Positions 1-11,534 of a stretch of DNA of 64,000 nucleotides are shown in pieces (positions within the stretch are counted from its first letter, which is position 1; each line of letters opens with the position of its first letter). This DNA comes from Cloeon dipterum (lineage: Eukaryota; Arthropoda; Insecta; Ephemeroptera; Baetidae). The notes beneath the pieces were generated by a model. The model saw only the letters and a program-made list of their open reading frames with translations. It ran no database searches and was not told the origin of the DNA. The stretch is from NCBI RefSeq assembly GCF_949628265.1, contig NC_088786.1:20109681-20173680 (forward strand). Direction: 5' to 3'. Position numbers and translations under genes: made by a program.

Positions 1-2377
1 AGTTTGAAATGAGCCAGCGTGTGCTCGTGGGAAATTTTGATTGGGAAAAATTCAGAGAAAAACATGACCAAGTTGCATTGCACAAAAAATCTTTAATTTT
101 CATGCACAGAGTGTTTGCTTTTCCATTTTAGCCTGTAGTTTTTTGTTGAGAATCAGACGGTGCCTGCAGGGGCGTCCAGGGATCGCATTTGGACACTTTT
201 GCGATCGAGCTCTTGCATTTTGCCGCTTGGAAAAATTGAAACATTGTTGCCAGTAATTAACTTTAAATTTCGAAATTGTTACCCTGAATTTTTGCGGACT
301 GGCCTGTTTGCCTCTTTAGGCTCTCCGAAGGACATTTCTAAAAATAAGTTGATTTTAATTTGAAATTTTCTTACCGCACTTAAGGTTAATTACCTGGACG
401 GCATACTGGTAAAGACAAAATGCGAAATGCAGATTCGGAAGTTTGCACTCGCCCTCGGTTGTTATTTCGGCGGCTGTTTAAACTTAGATGTTGATTAAAG
501 TCGTGTGAACTGTAATTTTCAACTTTTCTGCTCCTTGGTGCACTTGTTAAATGCAGCATTCACGACTGGCACCCAAGCGGCACTCGAGTTGCTGAGGTAC
601 AATTGCTGAAGCCCGGTGAGATTTGCGTAACCGTCGCTTTTAAGCTGTCAAAAAATTATTTCAGACTTCTGATAATTCTATCTGTTATTAGGGCTCATTC
701 ACGTACCATGTCGGTTTTTTCCAAAATGCAGCTCAGAGTGCACTGAAAAAATATTTATTAATAAACTAATAAGATTGATAAAGACTGAAATACCGCAAAT
801 GACATTCCTTGAATTCTCTTGGCTGAAATCAAGAAGCTTTGGTTGTATTTTATAAATTTTTTGGGCTGGGAATTTTAGCACAATATATTCCAATATTTTT
901 AATTTTAATACTGTTTTTCAGAGAAATGAATGGTCCGTTTTCTCGTGTGAGAGAGGCTTTACAAAAGTGATATGTATTTAACATTTTTAATAATTTTTGG
1001 GAATATTTTTCGTTGGTGAAACATAAAAATAAAAATAGTTCACTTTAATTAGAAACACATCTTTTCAATTACAATTTAGTAATTTTGAATTTTTATCTTA
1101 TACACAATTTTAAACAAAGACTAAAATTATGACAGTTTTAATCCCTTTTTGAGTGAAAAAACTCAACGGATTGAATATGATTTTGACCATTTGATATTAT
1201 TTTTTTTCTGTTGCTATAATAAAATATTTTAATTTTTTTCGTTAGTAAAGAACATTAATTTATTGTAATTATTGTGAAAATCGACGATCCCCTTTTTTCC
1301 TCCCCAAAGAACATATTTAAGATATCACTAAACCGACTTATATATCGTGTGATCGAAAATATTTTGAGGACCTGAGAACTGATCAATAAATATTTTATGC
1401 TTAAAACTATCGCATGGAATTATAAATTTCTTTCACGTGATCCAAAATGTGCACTTTAGCTCGGATAAAATGGGTTAATACCGAGAATGGTCCCATGACG
1501 ATTGGAATAAGCTCAGAATAAAATATTCGATTCGTGTTTGAATTTAACCTTTCGGGTCCCTTTTCTTTTTGGTCACTTTGCTGAGACACGGTCCGTAGAA
1601 TTCTTCTGGAATTCCGTCGGGTAGGTCGCAGCAATCCAGTGATTTCTTAAGAGCTTTGCTTTCGTAATATCTTTTAAATCTCTTTTTAATTTACCTTAAT
1701 AGTCGTCAAAGAACATTGGTCAGCGTCACGGCGGTGCCTCTCGAGCGAAAGGTCGCCCCCTAGGGACTTGAATGCCGGAACCTTTGAAGCTTAAGAAAAT
1801 ATGGATAGTGAGTGATATTCAAACCTCTTTTGCGAGGAGGCCCACCAGGGCGAACGCAACCAACAAATTCCTCATTGCGACTGTCTCTCGATTGCTTTTT
1901 CGATGGCCGCTTCGTGGCATTGAAATTTCCCTTATTTCCTGTTGGAACTCCATGCCACACAAATTGGAGATCGATATGTTCGTGATGATTGATATGATTT
2001 TAATATTTTATTTTCCCAACACTTTCAAGGGTTTGTACGAAAAAAAACCAATTGATTGTTTACCTTAAATACATTTATTTATATTTAAAATCTTAAAATA
2101 ATAAGTCCGTAAAGAACAATTTGCTAGCTTTGTACGTGGTGCGAAATGATTTCGCTATTTACAACAGTTTCTCGTGACTATATTTTATTAGGCAATTCTC
2201 TGTCACACGAAAAAGGCTGGGGTGTTGTGCCTTGATATGAGATAACATGAAATTTAAAATCTACGATATTATTTGTGTATTTTGGCACCCACAGCGGTCA
2301 CAAAACTCTAAAATCGTCAGTTGTCTTCTAGTTTCGGCGAGATTTCAAGCTGCAATTATAAAATCAGTTAAATCGTT
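1..2377. other. Spacer with no recognised gene
   Basis: AT-rich DNA with only short open frames (about 60 to 100 codons) that show no domain, signal peptide or convincing splice pattern. The right end is probably the 3' untranslated region of the cysteine dioxygenase gene, because minus-strand AATAAA signals lie at 2184-2189 and 2074-2079, 190 and 300 bp past its stop codon. Nothing else is supported here. Confidence 0.5.
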
Positions 2378-5300
2378 TCAACTTGCTTTTCTATTTTTCC
2401 GTACCAGGTTGTTCTTTTCCCCGAATTTGGTCCAGAAAGTGACTGGACACTTGCTCCTCTGTCCGGTGCGCGCGTTAAAGACGGAGCAGGAGTTAAAAGG
2501 TGGGCAGTACAAGTGCAGACTTACAGCCCGCTCGGTGTGGCTGGTGTTCTCAACTCGGTGTAATCCCATAGAGTCTGGAACAATTAGCAATAATTATTAA
2601 TAAAAAATGTCCGGTTCTTGGTAGTGGATTTTGCCCATGGATAAGAAAACGCTAGAAGTCTGTTTTTTTTAAACTAAATTTTCTCTTAAAACCACGAAAA
2701 TGTCAAAACTGAAGACGAAAAAATATTTTAAATATGGTTAACAAAAATTGTTTAAAAGACTCAAAATTAACTTGAAATATTTTAGGCGATTAAGTGACGG
2801 AAGAATTTACTGAATGATTAAAACACACGATATTTAAATAAAAACAGTTTTGATATGATGAAAAATAGAGCGCAAAACCAAAAATGCGTCGGTCCTTTTG
2901 ACTGGCCCACTTTATTGTTTTTTCAAATTTGCTCATGAAATAGAGCTGAAACTAGAGAAGAAATAAGAAAATTTAAAAAAGGAAACTGAGGTTAATTTCA
3001 ACTGAAAATAAAAAATGTATTTGTGGTGCATCGCTTAAGTACATGTTCTCAGCGTACATTATTCTCAGCGAGTTAAATACTGAAATATACACTTCTGCAA
3101 GGTTCCCGCATGAAGGATAAGATTAGGTGATAGAAATTTTGGACTGAGCAAATCGATAAGGTGGCAAATTTACCATTAATGTAGCAAACTTGGTTGACGT
3201 AAAGGCTGCTCCTGCCGATCTCTCTCATCTCTTTGATGTCTTCGTCCTTGATTTCCGAACCTTGGACCGGGTTCGTCGGCCACTCGAAACGGACCTCACT
3301 CAGCGTGCCTTGCAGCATCTGGGGATTAATACAGAATTTAAATATCTCGCATTTTGCAGACTATGGCCTAAGAAGGAGACTTTGATCCACCGTATTTAAC
3401 ATAAACTGAATTTTTAAATTTTTGGTAATTTTCTACGTTCAATCGCTGAAAAACCATCTAATTCCTTTTCTAAAAATTAAAACGTTGCTTCCGTGGAGTT
3501 ACCTTTGGAGCCAAATTTATTCAAGTGCCAACTATTTTATACCCGCATGTTAGACTTAGAAAATTCCTGCGAAGACTTGCCCAATAAATTTGACAGTTTT
3601 TATAGACTGGTCCTCGGCCAAGTCGATTAAAAAATGTCATTAGGCTTACTTTCATGAAGCAGTGAGCGTCCGCGTGGTCGTGGATGGCCGAGCCGTGACC
3701 TTCGCCCCAGCAGAGAACGATCAGGTTGTATTTTTCATTGCCTGTATCCACCAGATTCCTCGTATATCTGCAACAAATAATAGCACTTCTCATTAATATT
3801 CTAGTTTTATCCGGATTTGGACGAGGTAACCGTAACGCAATTTTTCCGTCGCAATTTGACCAATAGAAATGCTGCGTAAATGCACTATCCTTCTGAGCAA
3901 CAAAGTGCGTCGTGTTTGCGGTCCTAAGTTGTTGCCGCAGGGCGAGTTTCACTTTTCATTTTAATTGGCCGCGACCGTGTAAGAATGAGATTTCGAACCT
4001 CCAGCTGGCGTGCAGCAAACGCGTGTGTTTTTACGTCATAATATTAACTGCTTTAAACCAGCTCCATGGCGGAAAAATTGTGCTTGCAGGATTCCGGAAT
4101 GTTCCAAAAATTTCGGTGATCTTGGAAGTTTGCAAAATAACTGATTGTAAGCACTGAAAAATTCTGGAAATTTGTTTTGTCCTTTACTTTAAGACCGAGG
4201 AAGAGCTAAAAAATTTTAAATGAATTGAATTTAATTGTTACTCAGCCCAAATTTGATTATTTCTCAGCATTTTTTTAGATAACTATTGAAACTTAACAAT
4301 TTGCCAAATTAAATTCAATCGTTGCCTTGCAAAAATCCACTGATTTGACCGACTCTTTCGGACGACTCTCGTTAAAGGTCAAACGTGCGATTTCCTGATA
4401 AGAGATTAGAGTGCGCTTTATTTTTAACGACGTTGAGTAAATATCCGTTTGTTAGGGGTCATTCAATTGTGCCCCTTGGGAAAAGTACCGAGTTCTTTTG
4501 CATGCATCGATCAAGTGACCTCTCTTCTGCGATAAAAGCAACAGCCGATGGAGAAACAACCCAATGAGGCGAAAATTCGGCTGTGCAGACTTTGGACATA
4601 TAAATTTCCCGCTTTTTAACGCACGCATTACCATTTAAGCCTTGCGTTATCTGCCTGCGATAAGCATCGATGGGGCGCGAAAAATCTTACACATATTTTA
4701 ATCCACGCACAAATCGAAAGCATTTTATCTGCTTTTAATTCCTCCTTTTGCCTCTCGAAACCTAATCAGAACACGTGCTCTCAACATTTTGCTGTTTAGG
4801 GTTTTCTGAAGTACATATTTTCTTCAGTTTCTCCTATCTTTTCCCAACAGAGGGTCTTGTGCAACGTTTTTAGTCAGGTTAACAAAATATGACTTTAAAA
4901 CAATAATGTTCCATTTTAAATTATTTTTTTAAGGTGGGTATTTGTTTGCTTGCTTGCTTGCTTATATAATGTCCGGAAGAGAAAAATGCCCCTGAATTGA
5001 ACGATTGATGTTAGTTTTAGCTATTAAACTAATTGATTTTCAGTAAGGATAGTACCATCCTTAATTTTCAGAAAACCAAGATGTTTGTTTAAAAAATTGA
5101 TACAGTAATATTAATTTTTACCACTAAATGGCATCATTCGTTCAATTCAGGAAGCCTTTAAAAATTGTTCTTGACTGTAAAAAGCAAATAGAAAAATATT
5201 TCACCTCCAACTAAGAAATATTCCCAATTTTTTAACATCGTCCTTGATAGTCGGTTCACAAACTCCAGTGAGTTTAATTGAACATTAAAAAATAGTTGGT

Positions 5301-7041
5301 TTTGTATTGTACTTATGCAATGACCTTTCCAAGAGGATCAACAAGTAAGTGCCATGTTTGGCAAGCAAAGGAAATAAATAAATACACGCATGCAGGCTTC
5401 GATGTCATGGTGATACAAAATATTTCATTATCACCTAAGATCTTATGGTAAATATTTATTTTATTTGTGTATGTTTTTGAGTGTCTAGAATATCTGCCTT
5501 GTGGCACACGTTTCAAATTAATTTATGTCTCGGCTGTCGAATGTACCTGACTGGCTGCAATCAGTTAAACGGCCGTAAAACGCGAAACCTGCCCGCAACC
5601 AAAAGAACATTCGCGCGTGTTCCCTGCGCTACAGAGATCGGCTCGGCGGTGACGTAAAGGCAAGCCTTTCTCAGGGGCCCTCTGATTCGCTCAGGTTCGA
5701 CGCTGCCCACCGGACAATGATGTATCTGTTCTTGTATTCTGCGTTCCAAACAAACGCAGTTTTTGTGTTTACATACAAGCGGGGTCCTTTGGTTGACAGA
5801 TTAGAGAAAAGCTGGTTTTTAGCAGCTCTGACAAGGCCGTCAGATTGCTGATAATTTAACGGGGAATTTGAACATTCTTCAGGTGGGCAATTCCAAGTAC
5901 TCTCGTGACGCTAATTGTTTGTGTTTGCATAGTTTAAACTGGCTGTTTGGACTTATTGACAAAAAAAAAAACACTCCAGCTATTTTAAACAACTGGAATC
6001 TTTTGATCGGTTCACCTCTCTAGAAATGGGTGACGAATAGATAACGAACAGCAACTAGTGAAAACTCCGTGTCCCAAAATCATCGCAAACGAGTAACGTG
6101 GTCCGCGTTGGGGGAAGCCCAGTCCAGAAAAGGACCATTTCGTGATCCTGCCAATTAATTCACGCACGCTGGAAAGGTGCAAAGCAGCACGTAGCGAGTC
6201 GGAAATCTATCGCAAAATCCTCCCAAATCTTAATGGTCTCCTCATTGTAATGACAGAAGGGTCAAACGTTGGCACACCAGCCCGCATTCGACCCCCAAAC
6301 ATCGCTCGGATTCTCACATTGCAACGACGTGCACGCAAAGCATGCTCTTAACAATTCGAGCCAATGTTTTTTGCAGTTGTTTATGGGATATTTAAAAACA
6401 GAAATCCCATTTTTCCATAATCGGAAATCGAGAAACCTTTTATCACTTCGTTGTAGTGTTTTTTTATGATTTTTATATTTCTTAATACCCACTAAAACCA
6501 CTTGAATAAAAAGAGTTCACAATATTTATTTCAAATATATGTGTTGCCTTCTTTTGACAAGTAACAAATTCACAACTTTGCGTCAGTGATGTGACGTTAT
6601 ATGTTATATTTATTTTTCAAAAGAATACACTTACTTTAAATATTTTAAAGTTAAATGTTTCAATCTTTTGACTAAAACAGTTTTTCACCCTTTTTAAAAA
6701 TATCTTGAATGTTCCAATCTCTTTTTAATTTTCATTACTGTTAAAATTCAGCTATCAAATTTAAATTTTGTCTTCTATTTTGAAAAAACAGCCATGGATG
6801 AACCAGACAGATAAAGCAGAAATACTCACTTGCACCTGTCGAATTTGGCAAACTTCTTCCACTCTTTGGGGTCGCTTCGGTAGGCGAGCATCAGTTCTCT
6901 GACCTCTTCAACGTTGACCGAGTCCTGCGAGAAAATTTCCCTCAGCCCTTGGCGCAACTGCTCGAAGTTGATCGAGTTTTTGGGCAGCGGACGCTTTTCC
7001 ACGTCGAGCGTCTGCTCCTGGTGCGAGACTTCCGTCGTCAT
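2378..7041 (-). CDS. CDO1: Cysteine dioxygenase type 1
   Basis: Exons in coding order: 7041-6830, 3767-3650, 3318-3174, 2574-2378. Phases agree at every junction and give 223 aa (mammalian CDO1 is about 200). The family enzyme is a cytosolic non-haem iron dioxygenase that oxidises L-cysteine to cysteine sulfinate, the route to taurine and sulfate. Visible motifs: NVEEVRELM and AYRSDP in exon 1; [13 protein letters not shown] in exon 2; GLHRVEN and SLHLYCPPF in exon 4. By comparison with the mammalian enzyme, the iron ligands are His100, His102 and His164, and the thioether pair is Cys107 and Tyr181; all are present. The start at 7041 is chosen because the frame upstream (to 7164) has no family resemblance and the N-terminus then has a normal length. 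The roughly 40-residue N-terminus before the conserved part is not recognised. Identity is very likely; exact start is less certain. Confidence 0.95.
3768..6829 (-). other. Large first intron of the cysteine dioxygenase gene
   Basis: A 3.06-kb intron starting GTGAGT at 6829 and ending TTGCAG at 3768. It contains a short GCTT tandem run near 4946-4965 and a GC-richer patch at about 5560-5750 whose open frames resemble nothing I know. No exon was recognised inside it. Confidence 0.7.
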
Positions 7042-7183
7042 TGTCTTTTCTTCACCAAAACCTTTCGTCTCTCCAAAGGCACAGTAACCAGTGCACTGCG
7101 GGACGAGAAGCTGCCCATCAAGAGATGCTTGTTTCGATGATGCCCCACTCCTGCATTTCGTCAACGAGGAATCCCACTATTTT

Positions 7184-7208
7184 TTTTCTCTCTCTCTCTC
7201 TCTCTCTT
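7184..7208. repeat. (CT)n microsatellite
   Basis: An uninterrupted CT dinucleotide run about 140-165 bp upstream of the chosen start codon of the cysteine dioxygenase gene, so in its 5' UTR or promoter. On the gene's own strand it reads GA repeats, the type of tract bound by GAGA-factor-like proteins in insects; that role is inference only. Confidence 0.7.
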
Positions 7209-8453
7209 TCACTTCAAGAATGTTTATCTTCAGTCTTCACCGTTGCACTGTAGGAGATTTTTGCACGAAATTGTATCATTTCATTAGTCCAAATTTTATC
7301 TGATATTTTTTTGGTGGAAAACCCCTGGGAATTTGCAGAATTTGTGGTTTTTAGCATGTCTAAATAGCCCATTAGGATAAATATAAAGCTGTTAAGTATT
7401 CGGTGTGTTTACGATACGGAAATATTAGCTCTCGTACTTGTTAGCATTTGAACTTTGATCTGTTTTATCACGTGAAATTTGTTTGATTTTCAGCAGTCTT
7501 ATTGGTGTTGTAATAATTTAAATATTGACCATTTCATCCAGCAGAAAAAATACTATATTATTGTTGATGCCGTTGGAAATTCAATAACTGAAGTAAGAGA
7601 AAGCCTTAAATAATTCGTTATAGGTCTACATTATTATCTTTTTTCACGTAGTGGGTACGTGATACGTGACCACTCGCGAAAACTGGCGCACACTTCTCAT
7701 TTCCTCGCCTTCAGTTTCTCCAAACCATAATCAAATTAAGGTGAAAACGGCAAAATTATTTGCAATACTAATTACGGTGGACATTTAATTACCTGTAGCA
7801 AAAGGGAAAACGGCTCCACTTTGGCGCCTGCTAATTTTCGTCATTCATCACTTTTAATTTTTAAGGCAGCTGAAAAGTTAACCAAACGCTGAGGGTTGCG
7901 CATTTTCTCAACGAATGAATTTCTTAACGCTTATTCCTTTGTTATTGCACAGTAGTCTGGTGACCGTGGTCCAGCAAGGCTGACTGATTATGCTCATTAT
8001 ATATCGCAGATTAAATGACCCAGATAGATTGGTGACGAGCGTAAAGTTCACGTTTAAACTAATTGCGCATTATTTGCAAAGAGGACCTCCAACCTTTTCC
8101 TCATCACTTCCACTTAACAAATAAAGTACAGTTTCTTTAAAAATTTGTTTAAAATCTACTTCAAGCGTTAAATATTCGTAGACAGCTTTAAAATCTGGTT
8201 AAAGCCTATATAACCCTTGAAAAATAAAAGAAAAATAAATTACACGCTCTTAACTAATAGCTCTAAACCTTTTTAGATAATTTTTAAAAACACAATTATG
8301 GGCTAAAAATAGCCTTGCTGTTGACCTCTGTGTAGATTACAAGCTTTAAATTGTACTGTTCCTGTACAAAAGGCTGCTGAATTATGGTAGAGAAAAAAAC
8401 GATGCAATAAGCAATTTCTCAATAATAATGTTTAACAATCAAGAGAACCTTGC
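7209..8453. other. Spacer upstream of the cysteine dioxygenase gene
   Basis: AT-rich sequence with no recognised coding exon, RNA gene or strong repeat. The promoter of the cysteine dioxygenase gene should lie in its left part, but no core element stands out. Confidence 0.4.
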
Positions 8454-8769
8454 TGCAATTCGTCGTGGTAGCGGAGAAATTGCGCATGAGTTTTTGGTTC
8501 GCCCGGCGAAATTGCGCATTTTGAAAATTGCGCATCTTGAAAAGTGCGCATCTGACATTTTGAACCAAACACATTTTAATGCACATTCTGTTTTCTCCCC
8601 CTCCAATACATGCTTGACAAAAATTTCAAACCAATCCGAGCACTAGAACGCTATCTAGTGATGTTTTTATAATTTGTATCCTCCTAAATATGGTAAATGA
8701 GCCAAAGTCTTTCCTACTTTATAACTTTGCTCAGAGTGGTCCTAGAACCAAAATTAAAAAACTGATTTA

Positions 8770-8850
8770 CTCGTCTCAACAAGGCAAACAACTTTTATGT
8801 TGACCCCAAAGTCATAGGTCAAAGGTCAAGATCATTAAAATTGATATTTT
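8770..8850 (+). repeat. Dispersed repeat copy with AGGTCA half-sites (copy 1)
   Basis: A stretch holding GTCATAGGTCAAAGGTCAAG resembles 16126-16205 and 29885-29970 in the same order and orientation, and more weakly 61840-61890. In this copy two AGGTCA half-sites are separated by one base at 8816-8828, a perfect DR1 layout. Confidence 0.55.
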
Positions 8851-9179
8851 TATTTTAAACTCAAATTTGAAAATGATCGTATTGAAATTTTTAATTTTTT
8901 TTATAGCCATTTTGTAGAGCACGAAAAATTAAGTTAGAAACGTTAAAATTTCAAATGTTTTTAATATAAACTGAAAAATATGAAAACCCCTGTTTGTCGA
9001 GGTCGGTAAAAAAAAGATAATCGACCAAATCTAAACTTCTAATCATCCGGTATCAAAAAACTGCATACCGTTAGACTCGTCTCGACGTCCCCAAGTGCAC
9101 TAAAGGGGTATGAGACCAACCAACCCCCCAACCCCCTTTTAACCCCCTTAACAACGTGAAATTTAGCATTTTTCGTCCG

Positions 9180-9498
9180 TTTTAACACCTTAAGCACGAC
9201 GTTGACGATTAATTGTCCTCTTGAAACCAATTTAGTTACTTAATTCATTTCAAGACGAGTCAAACGGTGCGTATTTATTGTAAATAGGACCACTAAAACC
9301 CTAGATTCTGGTGCCACAAAGTTTTTTTTATCGAGATGGACGCAATAAAATGCTTGATATAAGCACCAAAATCTCAGGTTGTGGTGGTCCTATTTACAAG
9401 AAATACGCACCGTTTGACTCGTCTTGAAATGAATTAAATAACAAAATTGGTTTGAAGAAGACAATTACTCGTCTACGCCGTGCTAAGGTGTTGAAAGT
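9180..9498. repeat. Long inverted repeat (hairpin) inside the 8.45-9.97 kb element
   Basis: Arms of about 135 bp (9180-9316 and 9361-9498) are reverse complements at roughly 85-90 percent identity by eye, separated by about 45 bp. Both arms contain TTTCAAGACGAGTCAAACGG and TAAATAGGACCAC. Transcribed RNA would fold into a long imperfect stem, similar in size to hairpin-siRNA precursors. No coding potential is seen. Confidence 0.8.
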
Positions 9499-10023
9499 TG
9501 AAACGTTTTTTTCTTGTGATTTATTGTTATCGACATAATTTTGGTTTTAAATTATTATGAGTGGCAGAAATATTAAAGAAATATATTCCCAACCATCCAA
9601 GGCAAAAGCAGCACCATAATTTTAAAACCAGATTTCATAATATTTGTAGGTAGAATAAAAATTCTTACAAAAACCATGCATATCTTTCGGGCACGTTCGT
9701 TAAACAAGGCCGTTTATGGTCTTTATATCGCGCATTGATAAAAAATAATTTAAACCATTTTTTAAAGCTATAAAATAGGCATTTAATTTCATTGATAGCT
9801 CTTTTGTACTCCAAAACCTGTGGCGCGGAAACAGTTTTCTCCCTCCCCTGTAAAATTTAATATTTTTCAAATGCGCAATTTCACCGGGTTTACCAAGAAC
9901 CTATGCGCAATTTCGCCGGGCGAACCAAAAACTCATGCGCAATTTCTCCGCTACCACGACGAATTGCATTTTAAAATTTTACCAATTAGAATTTACAGCG
10001 CTTGATTACATTTTCTTACCAGG

Positions 10024-10150
10024 TTTCGATTCCTCTCGGCGAGATATATCTAATGTGGTTTGAAACTCTCTAGAGAAACTCTTTGTTGAGAAATATTATA
10101 AGATTTCAAGTAGGGAGACAATCCTCTCCATTTGAAAAGCATGCTAACTT
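10024..10150 (+). repeat. Dispersed CTCTCG-core repeat, copy A
   Basis: Begins TTCGATTCCTCTCGGCGAGA and includes TAGGGAGACA. It is close to the reverse complement of 11125-11250 and more distantly like copies at 17781, 21749, 28122, 43081 and 50994. Confidence 0.7.
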
Positions 10151-11020
10151 TCCAGCCACTTTTCTTAAAAATTGACAGTCAATTTTAGCTCGAACTGGAT
10201 TCTTAGGGATCAAAATATGCGTTGGTAACAAGAATTTTCCAGAATTTTCCAGTATCAATTCTCTTTGAGCAATTTAACTTACTATCAAATTAGTATTTGA
10301 CTGGTCTAGATAAGTCGCTAGACGTTGAACTCCGTCACCCTTCGATCCCTATAGTGACTGGAAACTGACATAGAAATGCCATGAATGTGAGTGTTATTGT
10401 GGTATAAATCGAAACCTCAAATTTTAAAATGAATAATATTGTATATTTATGTTACACTCTCATCTACAAAAATTCTAAAAATAAAATATTCTTAAATATA
10501 TGTATTTTTAAATTTATATTTCCGACTCGCTAGTATGAGCAACCGCAACAAATTAAAACCTTGCATTAAAAGTCCTTGCTTATATTCATTATGTTGTGCG
10601 GCATTCCAGTAGCGTGTATCCTCACAATAATTAGATTCAGCCAACCTGTCTGTCAAGTAAAGTGCCTCTGACAAACAGTTGCGGATAGGAATAGCATTTA
10701 TGACCGCATCTATTGAGCAAGAAAGTGATTAACGGATGCATCTCTGGCTCTTCTAATCGCCACTGCTGCCAAAGAATATAGAGGAGGAAAAAAACAATGT
10801 AATAATCGAGACTGCTACTTCAACTTGGCAACTGCAGACGTCACATTTTTGCTCCACGCCTTTCATTGCAGTGATAACCTTTGACACGAGCACTGAGCTG
10901 CGTGCTTCCAATCACGATTGCAGCAATTCATCCAATGTTGAAATTCCGCTCGTGATTATCTGCTGCCACCCTGACTTATCGACCGAGTTGATATAATTTC
11001 AAATTTATTTCAAGAAGACC

Positions 11021-11110
11021 CGGAAAATCCTTGATACCAATGCAAAAACTAAATTCTGTAAGGATTGAGTTAAAGCCAAAATTGTCCAAGGTAACGCTGT
11101 AAATTTGTAA
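11021..11110 (+). repeat. Dispersed repeat sharing AAGGATT-AGTTAAAGCC
   Basis: Similar over about 90 bp, in the same orientation, to 55297-55385. Both have GGAAAATCCTTG, then AAGGATTNAGTTAAAGCCAA, then a GTGTAAAT- or CTGTAAAT-like end. It lies next to copy B of the CTCTCG family. Function unknown. Confidence 0.55.
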
Positions 11111-11124
11111 CAGTAACTGCAAAG

Positions 11125-11250
11125 ATAGCATACTTTTCAAAAAATGGGGAGGGCTGTCTCCCTACATCAAATATTATTTAAATTCTCAACAAAGAGTTTC
11201 TCTACAAAGTTTCAAACACCATATATCTAGACGAGAGGAATTGAAATTCA
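11125..11250 (-). repeat. Dispersed CTCTCG-core repeat, copy B
   Basis: The reverse complement matches copy A (10024-10150) over most of its length, sharing GAGAAACTCTTTGTTGAGAA. The A and B copies face each other across 1.0 kb and could be the two ends of a single foldback unit. Confidence 0.7.
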
Positions 11251-11534
11251 TCAAGAAATTTTTCGAAATTCAAGTTTAAAAAATGCTTCTATTTTTACTG
11301 TGGTTAATCTGTTTCGTATTTTCTGCAACAATATTTTTGTGAAGACACATGGACTTTTTTGTTATTAATATAGCAGCTGAGCGAGCACCTGCTGATATTT
11401 TGCATTGTTCGAAAATAAACATACATTTTCTAAATAAGAAAATTGTCATTTCACCCGCCGCTAGGATGGAATTATTATTGTTTGCTTGGAAGATATGATT
11501 AAAGTTTTCCGGGTTTTCCATCTAAACCATATCA

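Larger units (their letters stand above)
8454..9968. mobile_element. Non-autonomous DNA-transposon-like unit with 66-bp terminal inverted repeats
   Basis: The ends are perfect inverted repeats: 8454-8519 and the reverse complement of 9903-9968, 66 bp with no mismatch, both starting TGCAATTCGTCGTGG. Just inside the ends, the motif GAAATTGCGCAT recurs in tandem, about every 32 bp at the right end (three copies, 9871-9955) and more loosely at the left end. The 1.5-kb body has no long open frame, so it cannot encode its own transposase. No convincing target duplication is seen next to the ends, so the family cannot be named. A second inverted repeat (9180-9498) sits inside. The perfect ends suggest either recent arrival or gene conversion between the ends. 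Confidence 0.8.
9969..11534. other. Spacer rich in repeats, no gene
   Basis: Holds two inverted copies of the dispersed family with the CTCTCG core (10024-10150 and 11125-11250) and one copy of another repeat (11021-11110). The right end is probably 3' untranslated sequence of the DC-STAMP gene. No coding exon recognised. Confidence 0.55.

Noticed and set aside
7042-7164. Upstream extension of the cysteine dioxygenase reading frame
   Set aside because: The extra 41 residues have no family similarity and overlap the likely 5' UTR.
9871-9967. Regular 32-bp repeats considered as a CRISPR-like array
   Set aside because: Eukaryotic context, repeats and intervening sequence are both similar between units, and the block is part of a transposon-like terminal repeat.
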